A DNA stretch of 64,000 nucleotides, taken from the NCBI RefSeq assembly GCF_037201805.1, contig NZ_CP147404.1:1512001-1576000 (forward strand), written 5' to 3'. The first letter of the stretch is position 1, and each line of letters opens with the position of its first letter. Shown here in pieces: positions 1-7,230 of the stretch. The notes beneath the pieces were generated by a model. That model was not told where the DNA came from. It saw only the letters and a program-made list of their open reading frames with translations, and ran no database searches. Made by a program: the position numbers and the translations under genes. Source of the stretch: Bacillus sp. FJAT-52991. GTDB taxonomy: Bacteria; Bacillota; Bacilli; Bacillales; Domibacillaceae.

Positions 1-2
1 AG

Positions 3-83
3 AGAAAGGCTGCGTTAATCATTCAACGAGCAGAATCACTTTCTCATTTGAAACAAAGAGGCTCTTATGAAAAGGTGTGTTAA
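3..83 (+). CDS. C-terminal fragment of a gene starting before the window
   Basis: This frame is open from the left edge and ends at a TAA, encoding 26 residues ending in SYEKVC. It overlaps the start of the next small gene by 17 bases, a spacing typical of packed phage early genes. No family can be named from so short a piece. Confidence 0.4.
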   Translation, partial: RKAALIIQRAESLSHLKQRGSYEKVC

Positions 84-183
84 TTGTAAAGGTCTAACGG
101 ATCGAGGCGAGCATTTGTGTGATTCTTGTTTCAAGGATGAGATGAAAAAGAAGATCGTGGGGGAGCGAGATGAGAAAAGCTAA
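67..183 (+). CDS. Small zinc-ribbon protein (38 aa), phage type
   Basis: The 38-residue product has two CxxC pairs, CVNC near residue 4 and CDSC near residue 18, followed by a lysine/glutamate-rich tail. This is the layout of a minimal zinc ribbon. It overlaps the genes on both sides by a few bases, as in phage early operons. The frame and both metal-binding pairs can be seen; zinc binding is inferred from the pairs. No specific function can be assigned. Confidence 0.5.
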   Translation: MKRCVNCKGLTDRGEHLCDSCFKDEMKKKIVGERDEKS

Positions 184-307
184 ACGCAAGCCAGGTTACT
201 ATCTGCTTTTTCGGAAAGAGGAAGGTCAGTCGGTATGGTTGTATGAACGGTTGCAACGTCATGAGCTGAATAGCCGGCTCAGAAATGGATGGAAGATTGC
301 TAGGTAG
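170..307 (+). CDS. Small basic protein (45 aa), phage type
   Basis: A 45-residue basic protein beginning MRKAKRKPGYYLLF. Its ATG lies inside the end of the zinc-ribbon gene, which suggests translational coupling. No family is recognised. The tight packing with neighbouring phage-like genes is the main support that it is real. Confidence 0.4.
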   Translation: MRKAKRKPGYYLLFRKEEGQSVWLYERLQRHELNSRLRNGWKIAR

Positions 308-320
308 GGAGGAAGGCAGA

Positions 321-710
321 ATGAGAGAGATCGAGTTTCGCGGCCGATCAGTGGTCACTGGTGAATGGTTATATGGCTCTTTGATCCAAGCAATACCTCA
401 AGGGGCTGTGGTCATATATGACGATAATCAAGTGATACATGAAGTTGACTCAGAGACTGTTGGGCAGTTCACAGGGGTGAAGGATGACAAGAATGGAAAC
501 AAAATTTTTGAGAAAGACATTGTTCATACAGTTGGAGTTATTCCAGGAGTGACAGTTGATGATATAGGTATTGTGAAATTCATCGATGGCTCTTATATCG
601 TTGAAAGTATGAACGGTAATGATGGTTGGGAGCTATTTCAAGAAGGAGCTGAAATTGAAATAATCGGCAATACATCTGATAACTCAGAGCTATTGGAGGT
701 AGAACGATGA
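321..710 (+). CDS. YopX-family phage protein
   Basis: The product (129 aa) starts with the pattern REIEFRGRSVVTGEWLYGS and continues through VGQFTGVKDDKNGNKIFEKD, the hallmark of the YopX family found in phages and prophages of Firmicutes (first seen in SPbeta). Biochemical function is unknown for the family. The ATG at 321 is preferred over an upstream in-frame one at 285 because a GGGAGG ribosome binding site sits just before it. The stop overlaps the start of the next small gene (ATGA). Confidence 0.8.
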   Translation: MREIEFRGRSVVTGEWLYGSLIQAIPQGAVVIYDDNQVIHEVDSETVGQFTGVKDDKNGNKIFEKDIVHTVGVIPGVTVDDIGIVKFIDGSYIVESMNGNDGWELFQEGAEIEIIGNTSDNSELLEVER

Positions 711-805
711 CAACAATCACAACGCTTGAAACAGTCGCAATAATAGTGACGGGAGGAGTAATGATGCTCGCTGGTTATCTTGTGGGATCAGCGGCTAGGA
801 AGTGA
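707..805 (+). CDS. Single-span membrane peptide (32 aa)
   Basis: A 32-residue product with one hydrophobic stretch (about residues 9-28) ending in a basic AARK tail. Its start codon overlaps the stop of the YopX-family gene and GGAGG lies a few bases upstream, so it is probably translated. It looks like a phage membrane peptide; no function can be given. Confidence 0.5.
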   Translation: MTTITTLETVAIIVTGGVMMLAGYLVGSAARK

Positions 806-848
806 CGTATTAGACACAGAATACGAGACAAAGGGTGGTTTTGTTTAT

Positions 849-1304
849 ATGAACAAGGACAGTTACGTGCTTCATTTAATAGAAGACCCCATGTTCGGCG
901 GTGACAGGGGTGCGTTTATCGGCTATTGGACAGGAGGAAGGTATCGGGGTGACGATGTATGGTTTCCAGGAGTAGCTGATGATAAGTATGACAAAAATGT
1001 AAAAGTTTATACCTCAAAAAAGCGTGCTGAAAATGCGGTTGAAAAATTAAAAGATAAGTTCACTTTTGTCACCAACGCTGTAATTGAAAAATTAGACGCA
1101 GAAAGAATGACAAATGATCAATTGGTTGTCGTAGATTGGCTTTCAAGCACGAAAGGTGATTTTTTAGTTAATTTGATTGAATTGGAAGGAAGTTACCCAA
1201 GTGTTCCAGATGATGTCTTAGATGCTTATGAAAGATTGACAGTTAAAGAAATATTAGAAGCTATAAAAGAGTCGGCGAATAATTTGTTAGTGGAAATGAC
1301 GTAG
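849..1304 (+). CDS. Hypothetical phage-type protein (151 aa)
   Basis: A 151-residue acidic protein starting MNKDSYVLHLIEDPMFGGD. The ATG at 849 follows an AAGGGTGG site and is preferred to a TTG at 780 that lies inside the preceding peptide gene. A lysine-rich segment around residues 55-75 (SKKRAENAVEKLKDKF) is predicted helical by eye. No family is recognised. It lies in the same-direction row of phage-like genes. Confidence 0.5.
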   Translation: MNKDSYVLHLIEDPMFGGDRGAFIGYWTGGRYRGDDVWFPGVADDKYDKNVKVYTSKKRAENAVEKLKDKFTFVTNAVIEKLDAERMTNDQLVVVDWLSSTKGDFLVNLIELEGSYPSVPDDVLDAYERLTVKEILEAIKESANNLLVEMT

Positions 1305-1323
1305 TCCGATGAGGAGGAATCGG

Positions 1324-1536
1324 ATGTCGGATCAACTAAGAGTGAGAGCTAAAAAAGATTGCGTATGTGAATCGTATTATCACAGCAAGAAGAAGCGATT
1401 TCGAAAAGGAAATTACTATACTGTCAGACGCAATCCAATCAGAGTCGATAACGGTTTAACCGTATATCTTGGAGGATTACCAATGTGCGATGTAGGGAGT
1501 CCTTTCTTTGAAGAACATTTTGAGTCTATTAGATAA
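1324..1536 (+). CDS. Hypothetical phage-type protein (70 aa)
   Basis: A small basic protein (MSDQLRVRAKKDCVCESYYH) with a KKKRFRKGNYYTV segment. The ATG at 1324 has GAGGAGG a few bases upstream, better placed than the ATG at 1309. The order of strands and turns suggests a small SH3-like beta fold, but that is only an impression. Function unknown. Confidence 0.5.
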   Translation: MSDQLRVRAKKDCVCESYYHSKKKRFRKGNYYTVRRNPIRVDNGLTVYLGGLPMCDVGSPFFEEHFESIR

Positions 1537-1573
1537 TGTCGTATCTTGATGAAAATACGAAGGAGGAAAATAA

Positions 1574-1957
1574 GTGAATATTAAATTATTTAAAGCGAAA
1601 TTAAACACAGGAGGTAAAACTTCTGAACAAGTAAGAAACGAGTTTGATGGATCAGCACCAAGCGAGGAAGAAATCCAAAACTGGATTAAAGCTTACAATT
1701 TGGTTGACGGGATTGAAGTTGTCGTTATGGAAAGTGGAATATACGAAGGTTATACATTAGCTGGATGGGGTCATGATGTTGATGAAAAAGTAAGAGAGTT
1801 TGTTTACTTAGTAGAACAAGATCCAGTGTTTGGTACGTATGTTGATGAGCGTGAAGAGTTTATGAATGATTGGGAAAATGAAGAATATGAACCTGCCGGC
1901 TCACTTGTATTCAAGAATGAGGATGTTGAGATCATTGAGGAACTGAAGCAAAAGTAA
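1574..1957 (+). CDS. Hypothetical acidic phage-type protein (127 aa)
   Basis: A GTG start 6 bases after GGAGG gives a 127-residue, strongly acidic protein (many D/E, for example EREEFMNDWENEEYE near residue 95). Acidic small phage proteins are often DNA mimics or inhibitors, but nothing in the sequence proves that here. No family is recognised. Confidence 0.55.
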   Translation: MNIKLFKAKLNTGGKTSEQVRNEFDGSAPSEEEIQNWIKAYNLVDGIEVVVMESGIYEGYTLAGWGHDVDEKVREFVYLVEQDPVFGTYVDEREEFMNDWENEEYEPAGSLVFKNEDVEIIEELKQK

Positions 1958-1976
1958 ATGTGAGGGAGTGATCCAA

Positions 1977-2159
1977 TTGGGCCTTTTAATAGAATCGCAG
2001 ATTAAGAGTTTGTCGGTTGAGGGGCTACATTTGCTAGTGGCAGATGCGCAATATCGGATAGGCTCTCATATAGCTGGTGGCGATCCAGTAGACGTGTATG
2101 TGGAGCAACAACGTTACATTCTGGATTTGGTGCAGGAAGAATTGCAAAGAAGAAAATAA
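1977..2159 (+). CDS. Hypothetical phage-type protein (60 aa)
   Basis: A 60-residue mostly helical protein (LLIESQIKSLSVEGLHLL onward). A TTG at 1977 is 8 bases from GAGGGAG and is chosen over the GTG at 1968 that overlaps that site. It closes the first run of phage-like genes and is followed directly by a hairpin. Function unknown. Confidence 0.45.
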   Translation: MGLLIESQIKSLSVEGLHLLVADAQYRIGSHIAGGDPVDVYVEQQRYILDLVQEELQRRK

Positions 2160-2184
2160 AAAGCCAGGATCGCTCCTGACTTAA
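2160..2184 (+). terminator. Hairpin after the first phage gene run
   Basis: An imperfect inverted repeat, AGCCAGGA..TCCTGACT, immediately follows the stop codon of the 60-residue gene. It has no strong T run, so its efficiency is uncertain. Confidence 0.35.
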
Positions 2185-2256
2185 GTGGTTGCATATTGGC
2201 TGTATGGAAAAAGGGGGTCCTGCCTAATAAAAGGTTTTCCCACTTGAGAAAAAATA

Positions 2257-2288
2257 TACAAAAAGCCGAGAAAGCTCCCGGCCTTTTC
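2257..2288. terminator. GC-rich hairpin, first of two near-identical copies
   Basis: AAAAAGCCGAGAAAGCTCCC followed by GGCCTTTT forms a short stem with A and T tracts on either side, so it could stop transcription from both directions. It lies just past the end of the minus-strand His-rich gene. The same 20-base core recurs near 3023. Confidence 0.5.
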
Positions 2289-2294
2289 ATTACA

Positions 2295-2777
2295 TTAATC
2301 TGCTTCGATACGAATAGCATCGATTCTTTGGCAGTCTACAATAAGAGTTGAGCCTGGTTCTGTTTCAGGATCCGAAAAGAAGGCACAGCAATTATTCTGA
2401 TTGAAGTTAATAAATACTACGTCTTCTAATCTTCGGCCACTAGATAAAAAAACATCTACTTCTGTCTGTGGTTGTAGCTTTCTTAGTTGATCACAAATAC
2501 ATCCATTGCATTTATGCTCATGGTCTTTATGTTCATGATGGTGACAATGGCATTTATGCTCATGGTCTTTATGTTCATGATGGTGACAATGGCATTTATG
2601 CTCATGGTCTTTATGTTCATGATGGTGACAATGGCATTTATGCTCATGGTCTTTATGTTCATGATGGTGACAATGGCATTTATGCTCACAGTCTTTATGT
2701 TCATGATGGTGACAATGGCATTTATGCTCACAGTTTTTATATTCATGTTTGTGACAATGTTTCTCCTTATGACGCAT
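2295..2777 (-). CDS. His/Cys-rich tandem-repeat protein, probable metal binder
   Basis: The 160-residue product has three parts: a short lead MRHKEKHCHKHEYKN, five full copies of a 14-residue unit of the form CHCHHHEHKDHEHK (about residues 20-89), and a repeat-free C-terminal part of about 65 residues containing VDVFLSSGRRLEDVVF and a CC pair. The repeat is so rich in His and Cys that binding of Zn, Cu, Ni or Co is likely. The C-terminal part reads like a small beta-barrel of the kind seen in spore-surface and stress proteins of bacilli, but I cannot name the family. A GGGGGG ribosome site precedes the ATG. It is transcribed against the phage genes around it, so it may be cargo or an older chromosomal gene. 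Confidence 0.7.
   Translation of the reverse strand: MRHKEKHCHKHEYKNCEHKCHCHHHEHKDCEHKCHCHHHEHKDHEHKCHCHHHEHKDHEHKCHCHHHEHKDHEHKCHCHHHEHKDHEHKCNGCICDQLRKLQPQTEVDVFLSSGRRLEDVVFINFNQNNCCAFFSDPETEPGSTLIVDCQRIDAIRIEAD
2509..2760. repeat. Tandem array of six 42-bp units inside the His-rich gene
   Basis: Six consecutive 42-base units begin at 2509, 2551, 2593, 2635, 2677 and 2719. The first four are almost identical, the fifth differs by a few bases, and the sixth is clearly degenerate. Because 42 is a multiple of 3, each unit adds 14 residues in frame. The near-identity of the central copies points to recent duplication or gene conversion. Confidence 0.9.
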
Positions 2778-2837
2778 AAAGTAATTCCCCCCTTTGTTGT
2801 TTGATATTATACTTTATGAATTCAGAGTCAATATTGA

Positions 2838-3049
2838 TTGGACAAACAGCTTAATCTTATTCTCGAATTTTTAGGTAGGGGTTATACAATTGAATGTTTT
2901 GAGTACTTGGATGAAGCCGAGGATCAAGTGAAAGAGTTAGTAGAAGCAGGAAACAGAAGTGTTCATGTTGCCCAAGAAATTCCGATAAAACTCAAGGTAA
3001 AAGTAGAGTTTTAAAAAGAAAAAAGCCGAGAAAGCTCCCGGCCTTTAAA
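2838..3049 (+). other. Unannotated stretch with a decayed reading frame
   Basis: A frame open from a TTG at 2838 encodes IECFEYLDEAEDQVKELVEA and similar protein-like sequence, but has no ribosome binding site and runs through a terminator-like hairpin before stopping. It looks like the tail of a lost phage gene. Nothing else is visible between the His-rich gene and the next real gene. Confidence 0.3.
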
Positions 3050-3052
3050 AAA
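3021..3052. terminator. GC-rich hairpin, second near-identical copy
   Basis: This repeats the 20-base core AAAAAGCCGAGAAAGCTCCC seen near 2257, followed by GGCCTTTAAAA. The two copies bracket the His-rich gene region in the same orientation. Confidence 0.5.
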
Positions 3053-3105
3053 GTATCAGCAAATCTATTTTAACAGATCGGGGGCGTCTCTTCTTTGAAT
3101 ACTAC

Positions 3106-3387
3106 ATGAACAAAGTTGATGAAGAACCAACCGAGTACGTTGAATTAAAAGTTGGTGATTGGGTTGAAACATCAAAAGGCGTTGGGTTTATAGATGTGAT
3201 CGGTACTGTATACGTGCAAGTGATAATATGTCGAACACGATACAACTTCATGGTTAATGAGATTATCGCTACTAATATAAAACTTGAATCAGAGGATTAT
3301 GGAGCACTGGCAAATTTAGCTTTAGCAACAGGTGACAAAGCTTGGTTCATGGAAACCACTGAGAAGATGAAAATACTTGTACAATAA
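3106..3387 (+). CDS. IDEAL-domain phage-type protein (93 aa)
   Basis: The C-terminal 30 residues (DYGALANLALATGDKAWFME) match the pattern of the IDEAL domain, a short helical motif common in small Firmicutes and phage proteins and named for its conserved residues. The N-terminal 60 residues look like a small beta-barrel (VELKVGDWVETSKGVGFIDV). No enzymatic residues are evident. The ribosome binding site is weak, so the exact start is uncertain. Confidence 0.55.
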   Translation: MNKVDEEPTEYVELKVGDWVETSKGVGFIDVIGTVYVQVIICRTRYNFMVNEIIATNIKLESEDYGALANLALATGDKAWFMETTEKMKILVQ

Positions 3388-3446
3388 ACAAAATTAATAA
3401 TGTGCAAAATTCAAGTTTTATTCTAATGATTCAAGGAGGCATCTAA

Positions 3447-4173
3447 ATGAACAGTCTGCAAAAGGTATTCCATTATAGCGACAATCAAATAAGAACGATT
3501 TCTATTAATGATGACATTTGGTTTGTTGCTAAAGATGTCTGTGATGTATTAGAGATTGGTAATCCGAGTGAGACTTTAAAGCGATTGGCCCAGGATGAAA
3601 AAGCCCTCATTTCAACTGAGGGCTTCCGAGGTCCTGTTAATGTAGTAAATGAATATGGATTTATATTCACTCATTATCGGAAGTAGAAAACCGGAAGCGA
3701 AAGCATTCAAACGTTGGATTAATCACGACGTACTTCCCACTATTAGAAAAACGGGAGGATATGTGGCCAACGATGATTTGTTTGTTGATACGTATTTGAA
3801 GCATGCTGATCCGCAAACTAAATTGATGTTTAGAGCCACACTAGAAACTGTCAGAAGACAAAATGAAGAAATTTCTGTGATGCAACCAAAAGCAGAGTAC
3901 TTTGATGCCCTTGTGGATAGAAATTTATTAACTAATTTCCGTGATACAGCAAAAGAACTTCAAGTGGGAGAAAGGAAATTGATTAACTGGTTGTTAGAAA
4001 AGAAATATGTGTATCGAGATCAACGACAAAAGCTCAAGCCATATTCACAATATGTTCCATCATTATTTGAATTAAAAGAGTGGGAAAGAAACGGTAAAGC
4101 GGATGTCCAGACGTTAATTACTCCTAAGGGTAGAGAAACTTTCCGCATTTTGTTACAAAAGGTAGCAGTATAG
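3447..4173 (+). pseudogene. Phage antirepressor (BRO-N/KilAC) broken by a frameshift
   Basis: The first frame (3447-3686) encodes the start of a BRO-N domain (DNQIRTISINDDIWFVAKDV, CDVLEIGNPSETLKRL, VVNEYG), and the second (3649-4173) carries on exactly where it leaves off (LYSLIIGSRKPEAKAFKRWI) and ends with a KilAC-type DNA-binding domain (LQVGERKLINWLLEKKYVYR). The expected junction, VNEYGLYSLIIGSRK, is restored by removing one T from the GGATTTAT run near 3658-3662. A good AAGGAGG site precedes the start. Intact proteins of this family relieve repression by phage repressors. The lesion is a real one-base insertion or a sequencing error; the rest of the gene is well preserved, so decay would be recent. 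Confidence 0.85.
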
Positions 4174-4239
4174 AGGAAATATCATGAAAAACTTGCTATA
4201 ATATGTGTAACTGAATAGGTCCAAGAGAGGAAAACCTGA

Positions 4240-4285
4240 GGACGCAAATTGAGAGTGAAATGCTCTTAGTTTGCGTCCTTTTTAT
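4240..4285 (+). terminator. Strong intrinsic terminator after the antirepressor
   Basis: GGACGCAAATTGAGAG pairs with GCTCTTAGTTTGCGTCC and is followed by TTTTTATTT. The stem is long and the T run is directly attached. Confidence 0.8.
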
Positions 4286-4303
4286 TTAAAGGAAGTGAAA
4301 ACA

Positions 4304-4435
4304 ATGAGACCATCATTCAAAGACCAGCTAAGCAATTGGAAAAGAGATCATATGACAGTAAGACAACATAAAAAGAAAAAGTGCAATGGGCTTTCTGAAA
4401 GAGAGTTAAGGTCACTTATGGGTGAGAACATGTAA
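4304..4435 (+). CDS. Small basic phage-type protein (43 aa)
   Basis: A 43-residue basic protein (MRPSFKDQLSNWKRDHMTVR, then HKKKKCNGLSERELR). AAAGGAAGTG lies about 8 bases before the ATG. Small genes of this type often sit just before ArpU-type late regulators in Bacillus prophages, which is the case here. Function unknown. Confidence 0.5.
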   Translation: MRPSFKDQLSNWKRDHMTVRQHKKKKCNGLSERELRSLMGENM

Positions 4436-4500
4436 GTGTTAAGGCGAGGCAAGGGTGGCGCCTATAAAAGGTAATAAATAATAGACAGGCGGGTGGAACA

Positions 4501-4875
4501 ATGAGTAAACAATTAGATCTTTTTCTAGCAGAAATTGATAGAGAAGCAACAAAGGCAGCGGTTGAAAGTGAATTAAATAAGTATAGATTCTTGTTACTGA
4601 CGACCACAGATGACATGACACCTAAGATCACACCAGAGTATTCGATGGTCCCTCCATCTCCGAATAATTCATTTCATTCTACTACTGAAGATATTGCAAT
4701 TAAACGCGCAGACATGGAGGTACACCGGTCAAAATTTATTAAGAGAATTGCTATGGCTGTAAATAGATTGGGATATATGGAGAGATCGATCATAGTCAGT
4801 CGTTACATGAAAGAGGATGATGTCTATGATTATGAAGTATATAACCAGTTAGGTATGAGCGAAAGCAAGTACTGA
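4501..4875 (+). CDS. ArpU-type phage transcriptional regulator, C-terminally truncated
   Basis: The 124-residue product has the architecture of ArpU/RinA-like late-gene regulators of Gram-positive phages: an N-terminal helical region with variable linker (PEYSMVPPSPNNSFHS) and a sigma-70 region 4-like helix-turn-helix (MERSIIVSRYMKEDDVYDYE, then YNQLGMSESKY). Family members continue for another 15-25 residues after the SxxKY point. Here a TGA follows immediately and the DNA changes to sequence resembling an insertion sequence end. The gene is therefore probably cut by an insertion or deletion and may be non-functional. Confidence 0.7.
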   Translation: MSKQLDLFLAEIDREATKAAVESELNKYRFLLLTTTDDMTPKITPEYSMVPPSPNNSFHSTTEDIAIKRADMEVHRSKFIKRIAMAVNRLGYMERSIIVSRYMKEDDVYDYEVYNQLGMSESKY

Positions 4876-4898
4876 TCTGACCCAATAAAGTTAGACAC
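4873..4898. mobile_element. Possible IS3-type terminal sequence (remnant)
   Basis: The sequence TCTGACCCAATAAAGTTAGACAC begins exactly where the ArpU-type gene is cut. It resembles terminal repeats of IS3-family elements in bacilli (from memory, a CTGACCCC..TTAGACA pattern). No transposase is present nearby. A loosely similar GTCAGGTTAGACAC lies at 5049-5062. The assignment is tentative. Confidence 0.35.
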
Positions 4899-4927
4899 GC
4901 GTTAACGAAATAAAACATAGAAAACAG

Positions 4928-4968
4928 GGCCGCCTCGAGAAAAGGCGGCCTATTGTCTTTAGTTTTTC
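4928..4968 (+). terminator. Intrinsic terminator closing the phage-like region
   Basis: GGCCGCCT and AGGCGGCC form a perfect 8-bp stem with a 7-base loop, followed by a broken T run (TATTGTCTTTAGTTTTT). Confidence 0.6.
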
Positions 4969-5192
4969 AATGGGAGTCAATTCATGATCATAAAATCGGA
5001 TCTTTGACAAATATTCATATATATACTCCTTATATGTGTGTTTCTATTGTCAGGTTAGACACAAAATATAGCGTTAAGAAAGTGTAAATTTGGAAGAACA
5101 GCATTTGGAGTGCAAATTATTTAGACGGTGGTTGGAGTTTTGAAAAAGAAGATTAATGCCGAAGTCCATTGAAAGAATTGGAGTTAGAACAG
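4969..5192. other. Intergenic stretch without a recognisable gene
   Basis: Only short open frames without ribosome binding sites are present. One spells ANYLDGGWSFEKED before a stop, possibly a fragment of a lost phage or transposon gene. Nothing else is supported. Confidence 0.3.
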
Positions 5193-5222
5193 CAAAAAAG
5201 CTAGGATGAAATGTCCTAGCTT
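5193..5222 (-). terminator. Terminator for the polysaccharide deacetylase gene
   Basis: AAGCTAGGA..TCCTAGCTT forms a 9-bp stem. Read on the minus strand it is followed by TTTTTT, placing it about 110 bases downstream of the minus-strand deacetylase stop codon. Confidence 0.7.
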
Positions 5223-5329
5223 CAAGAAGATGGGCTGCTTTATTTAAGAATTACCTTTATCAATAATTGGTATAAATTTATATTTAAGTGGCTGATAATA
5301 AGGGGAACTGAGCATTTTAAAGAACCTAA

Positions 5330-6124
5330 TTAATCGAATTGTAAATTACCATTTAAAAGTGACTTTGATTTATAAGGAAACATATGTCTATTGTCTTGTT
5401 TCTTTATTTCAGATCGATATATTAATTCTGAAACCGTGACACATTTATAGCCGTTTTTATCTAGATCATTCAAGATTGTATTCAGTGCTCTAACTGTTTG
5501 AGTTCGATTGCCTCCAGCATCATGAAGGAGAATGATATCCCCATTTTGTAAATTTTTTATGACATGGTTACTAATTGTATATGCGGAAGAACGACGCCAA
5601 TCTTTGGGATCTTGATGCCAAGACCATATAACCACAAGATAATTATGTTGTGAAGCGGTGTTCACAATTGTATCGTTAAGGGTACCTCCCACTGGGCGGA
5701 AAAGTGTAGTATCCACTCCAGTAATTCTTTTAATGGCACGAGAGGTTAAATTGAGCTCATTACTTAACTTTTTAGCACTAATATTTTTGTTAGAAAAATG
5801 ATTGTAAGTATGATTACCGAGTTCATGACCTTCTTTTACCATTCTTTTTAACATTTGAGGATATTTATTTGCATTGATTCCAGTGATAAAAAAGGTAGCT
5901 TTTGCGTTGTGTTTAGCTAGCAGATCAAGTATTTGCGGAGTAAAAGTGGAGCTTGGCCCATCGTCAAAAGTAAGAGAAACAAGTTTTTCTTTTGTATTTA
6001 CTTCCCAAATCACTTGTCCTGACGTTTCATATTTACTACGGCTACTGCTATGTGCTTGGGGAACTGAGAACATGAAACTGAAACTGATTAAAAAAGTACA
6101 AAATGAGATCAGTAATTTAAGCAA
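5330..6124 (-). CDS. Secreted polysaccharide deacetylase (NodB domain)
   Basis: The 264-residue product has an N-terminal hydrophobic signal segment (LLISFCTFLISFSFMF) with likely signal peptidase cleavage after PQAHS, then a NodB domain. The catalytic motifs are all visible: TFDDGP (metal and base Asp), GNHTYNH (metal His pair), RPVGG, DPKDW and LLHDAGG. Such enzymes remove acetyl groups from peptidoglycan, chitin-like sugars or exopolysaccharide outside the cell. The TTG at 6124 lies 8 bases from GGAG; a GTG at 6133 touches that site and is less likely. The gene stands alone, with its own terminator. The substrate cannot be told from sequence; the layout resembles spore-associated PdaA/PdaB-type or peptidoglycan deacetylases of bacilli. 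Confidence 0.85.
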   Translation of the reverse strand: MLKLLISFCTFLISFSFMFSVPQAHSSSRSKYETSGQVIWEVNTKEKLVSLTFDDGPSSTFTPQILDLLAKHNAKATFFITGINANKYPQMLKRMVKEGHELGNHTYNHFSNKNISAKKLSNELNLTSRAIKRITGVDTTLFRPVGGTLNDTIVNTASQHNYLVVIWSWHQDPKDWRRSSAYTISNHVIKNLQNGDIILLHDAGGNRTQTVRALNTILNDLDKNGYKCVTVSELIYRSEIKKQDNRHMFPYKSKSLLNGNLQFD

Positions 6125-6299
6125 AATAATCACTCCATGTTTTAAAAATAATATTAATTAGTCTATCCATCTTGAAGTGAAAAAAAACAAAATTATCTAT
6201 AGGGAAAATATTAGCGGGTATGAAAAAACAAAAAATAGCCAGAAGAACCTCTTCTGACTAATAAAAGATTTGCAATTTGCTCTTTAGGAAAGCGTACGA

Positions 6300-6620
6300 T
6301 TAAAGCCCAAATGGAATGTGTCCTGGAGGGCAGCAAGGGTTGTGTGGAATACCGCACATTGTATGTTGCTCATAACATTCATTTACTACTGATTCTGTGT
6401 GTGGGAAATAGTGTTGATGATTAATCATATGTTTGTTCACGTTTGTGGTATGGGAAGGATGAATATGCGACACTACAGTATTGGACAAATTGGTTTTAAC
6501 AAATTGTTTAGTTGGTGATACCAGTGGCGGATCAAACTGAGTTGGTAATGCTTGAGGAGGGCAAAATTGCGGTGGTCTACCACATCCGCCATGTAAATGC
6601 CCCCAATCTCCATGATACAT
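6300..6620 (-). CDS. cotD: CotD-family spore coat protein
   Basis: The 106-residue product is rich in His, Pro and Cys and has the CotD pattern: a CGRPPQFCPPQ segment near residue 13, PTKQFVKTNLSNTVVSHIHP in the middle, a TNVNKHMINHQHYFPHT stretch and a CCPPGHIPFG end. CotD is an inner spore coat protein laid down in the mother cell late in sporulation. The start has AAAGGAGG seven bases upstream. This gene is one of the clearest signs that the host makes endospores. It is monocistronic. Confidence 0.85.
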   Translation of the reverse strand: MYHGDWGHLHGGCGRPPQFCPPQALPTQFDPPLVSPTKQFVKTNLSNTVVSHIHPSHTTNVNKHMINHQHYFPHTESVVNECYEQHTMCGIPHNPCCPPGHIPFGL

Positions 6621-6851
6621 TGAATTTCCTCCTTTTTAGATTAGAGTATTGTCATTAACAGTGTATGGAAATTGAGGATACATGTACTAGTTACCTCACC
6701 TATTTTTCACCTACACTTTTGATACATTACCTGAAAAGAAAAAGTGGGATTGTAAATATGGCTAGATGCCTATATTTACAATGAATCTGTGAGTCCTACT
6801 TTCAAAAAACAAAATGTACAAAAGCTCCCGTTAGTTGAATAACAAATTTAG
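6621..6851. other. Intergenic region upstream of cotD
   Basis: The region contains the presumed promoter of the minus-strand cotD gene and no open frame with a ribosome binding site. No other structure is supported. Confidence 0.3.
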
Positions 6852-7049
6852 TTAATAAATATATCTAAACGTCTCATATTTCCCCAACTTGATAACAGTT
6901 TTAAATTCGTCTCCACCATTTTTATCCTTTAACATAGCATCCATCTTATCATCTTTAATATTGTAATGTCTCTTATTTTGAAAGCCTACACTTCAAATTG
7001 TTGGATGGTCTAATATTGGTGATAAATCTCCATCTAACACTATAGTTCA
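6852..7049 (-). pseudogene. Degraded reading frame, family not recognised
   Basis: Read on the minus strand, the sequence gives LDGDLSPILDHPTI, a TGA stop, then in the same frame SVGFQNKRHYNIKDDKMDAM and onward to ETFRYIY and a TAA. The continuity of protein-like sequence on both sides of the stop suggests a gene remnant. There is no start codon with a ribosome binding site upstream. Confidence 0.45.
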
Positions 7050-7063
7050 ATAAGAAAAAACGA

Positions 7064-7096
7064 AATTAGATTATTTCGGTTCCTCTTTTTCACAAG
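7064..7096. terminator. Weak hairpin with T runs on both sides
   Basis: CGAAAT..ATTTCG forms a 6-bp stem flanked by AAAAAA on the left and CTCTTTTT on the right, so either direction is possible. Confidence 0.4.
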
Positions 7097-7176
7097 CGGT
7101 ACAACTTTGTTTTAAATCGACATAAGTAATAAACCATTGCTACTTCAATTCTTGATATAACAGCATTTCTAAATTG

Positions 7177-7216
7177 GCAAAAGCCCCTGGCCGATTGTGA
7201 AAGGGGCTTGTTTTTA
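7177..7216. terminator. Bidirectional terminator after the broken lipoprotein gene
   Basis: AAGCCCCT pairs with AGGGGCTT across a 13-base loop. The minus strand continues with TTTT and the plus strand with GTTTTT. It lies just past the end of the minus-strand lipoprotein remnant. Confidence 0.7.
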
Positions 7217-7230
7217 CTAAAACAAAATAT

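Noticed and set aside
2509..2760. Possible CRISPR array
   Set aside because: The 42-bp units are contiguous with no unique spacers and are in frame with a protein.
2468..2804. Several long open frames on both strands over the 42-bp repeats, including a hydrophobic one rich in FMLMVFMF
   Set aside because: The repeat length is a multiple of three and lacks stops in other frames by chance. They have no ribosome sites, and the His/Cys frame alone extends into a normal, non-repetitive domain.
1..4950. Complete functional prophage
   Set aside because: No integrase, terminase, capsid, tail or lysis genes are visible, and the two regulators are damaged; only an early-gene remnant is supported.
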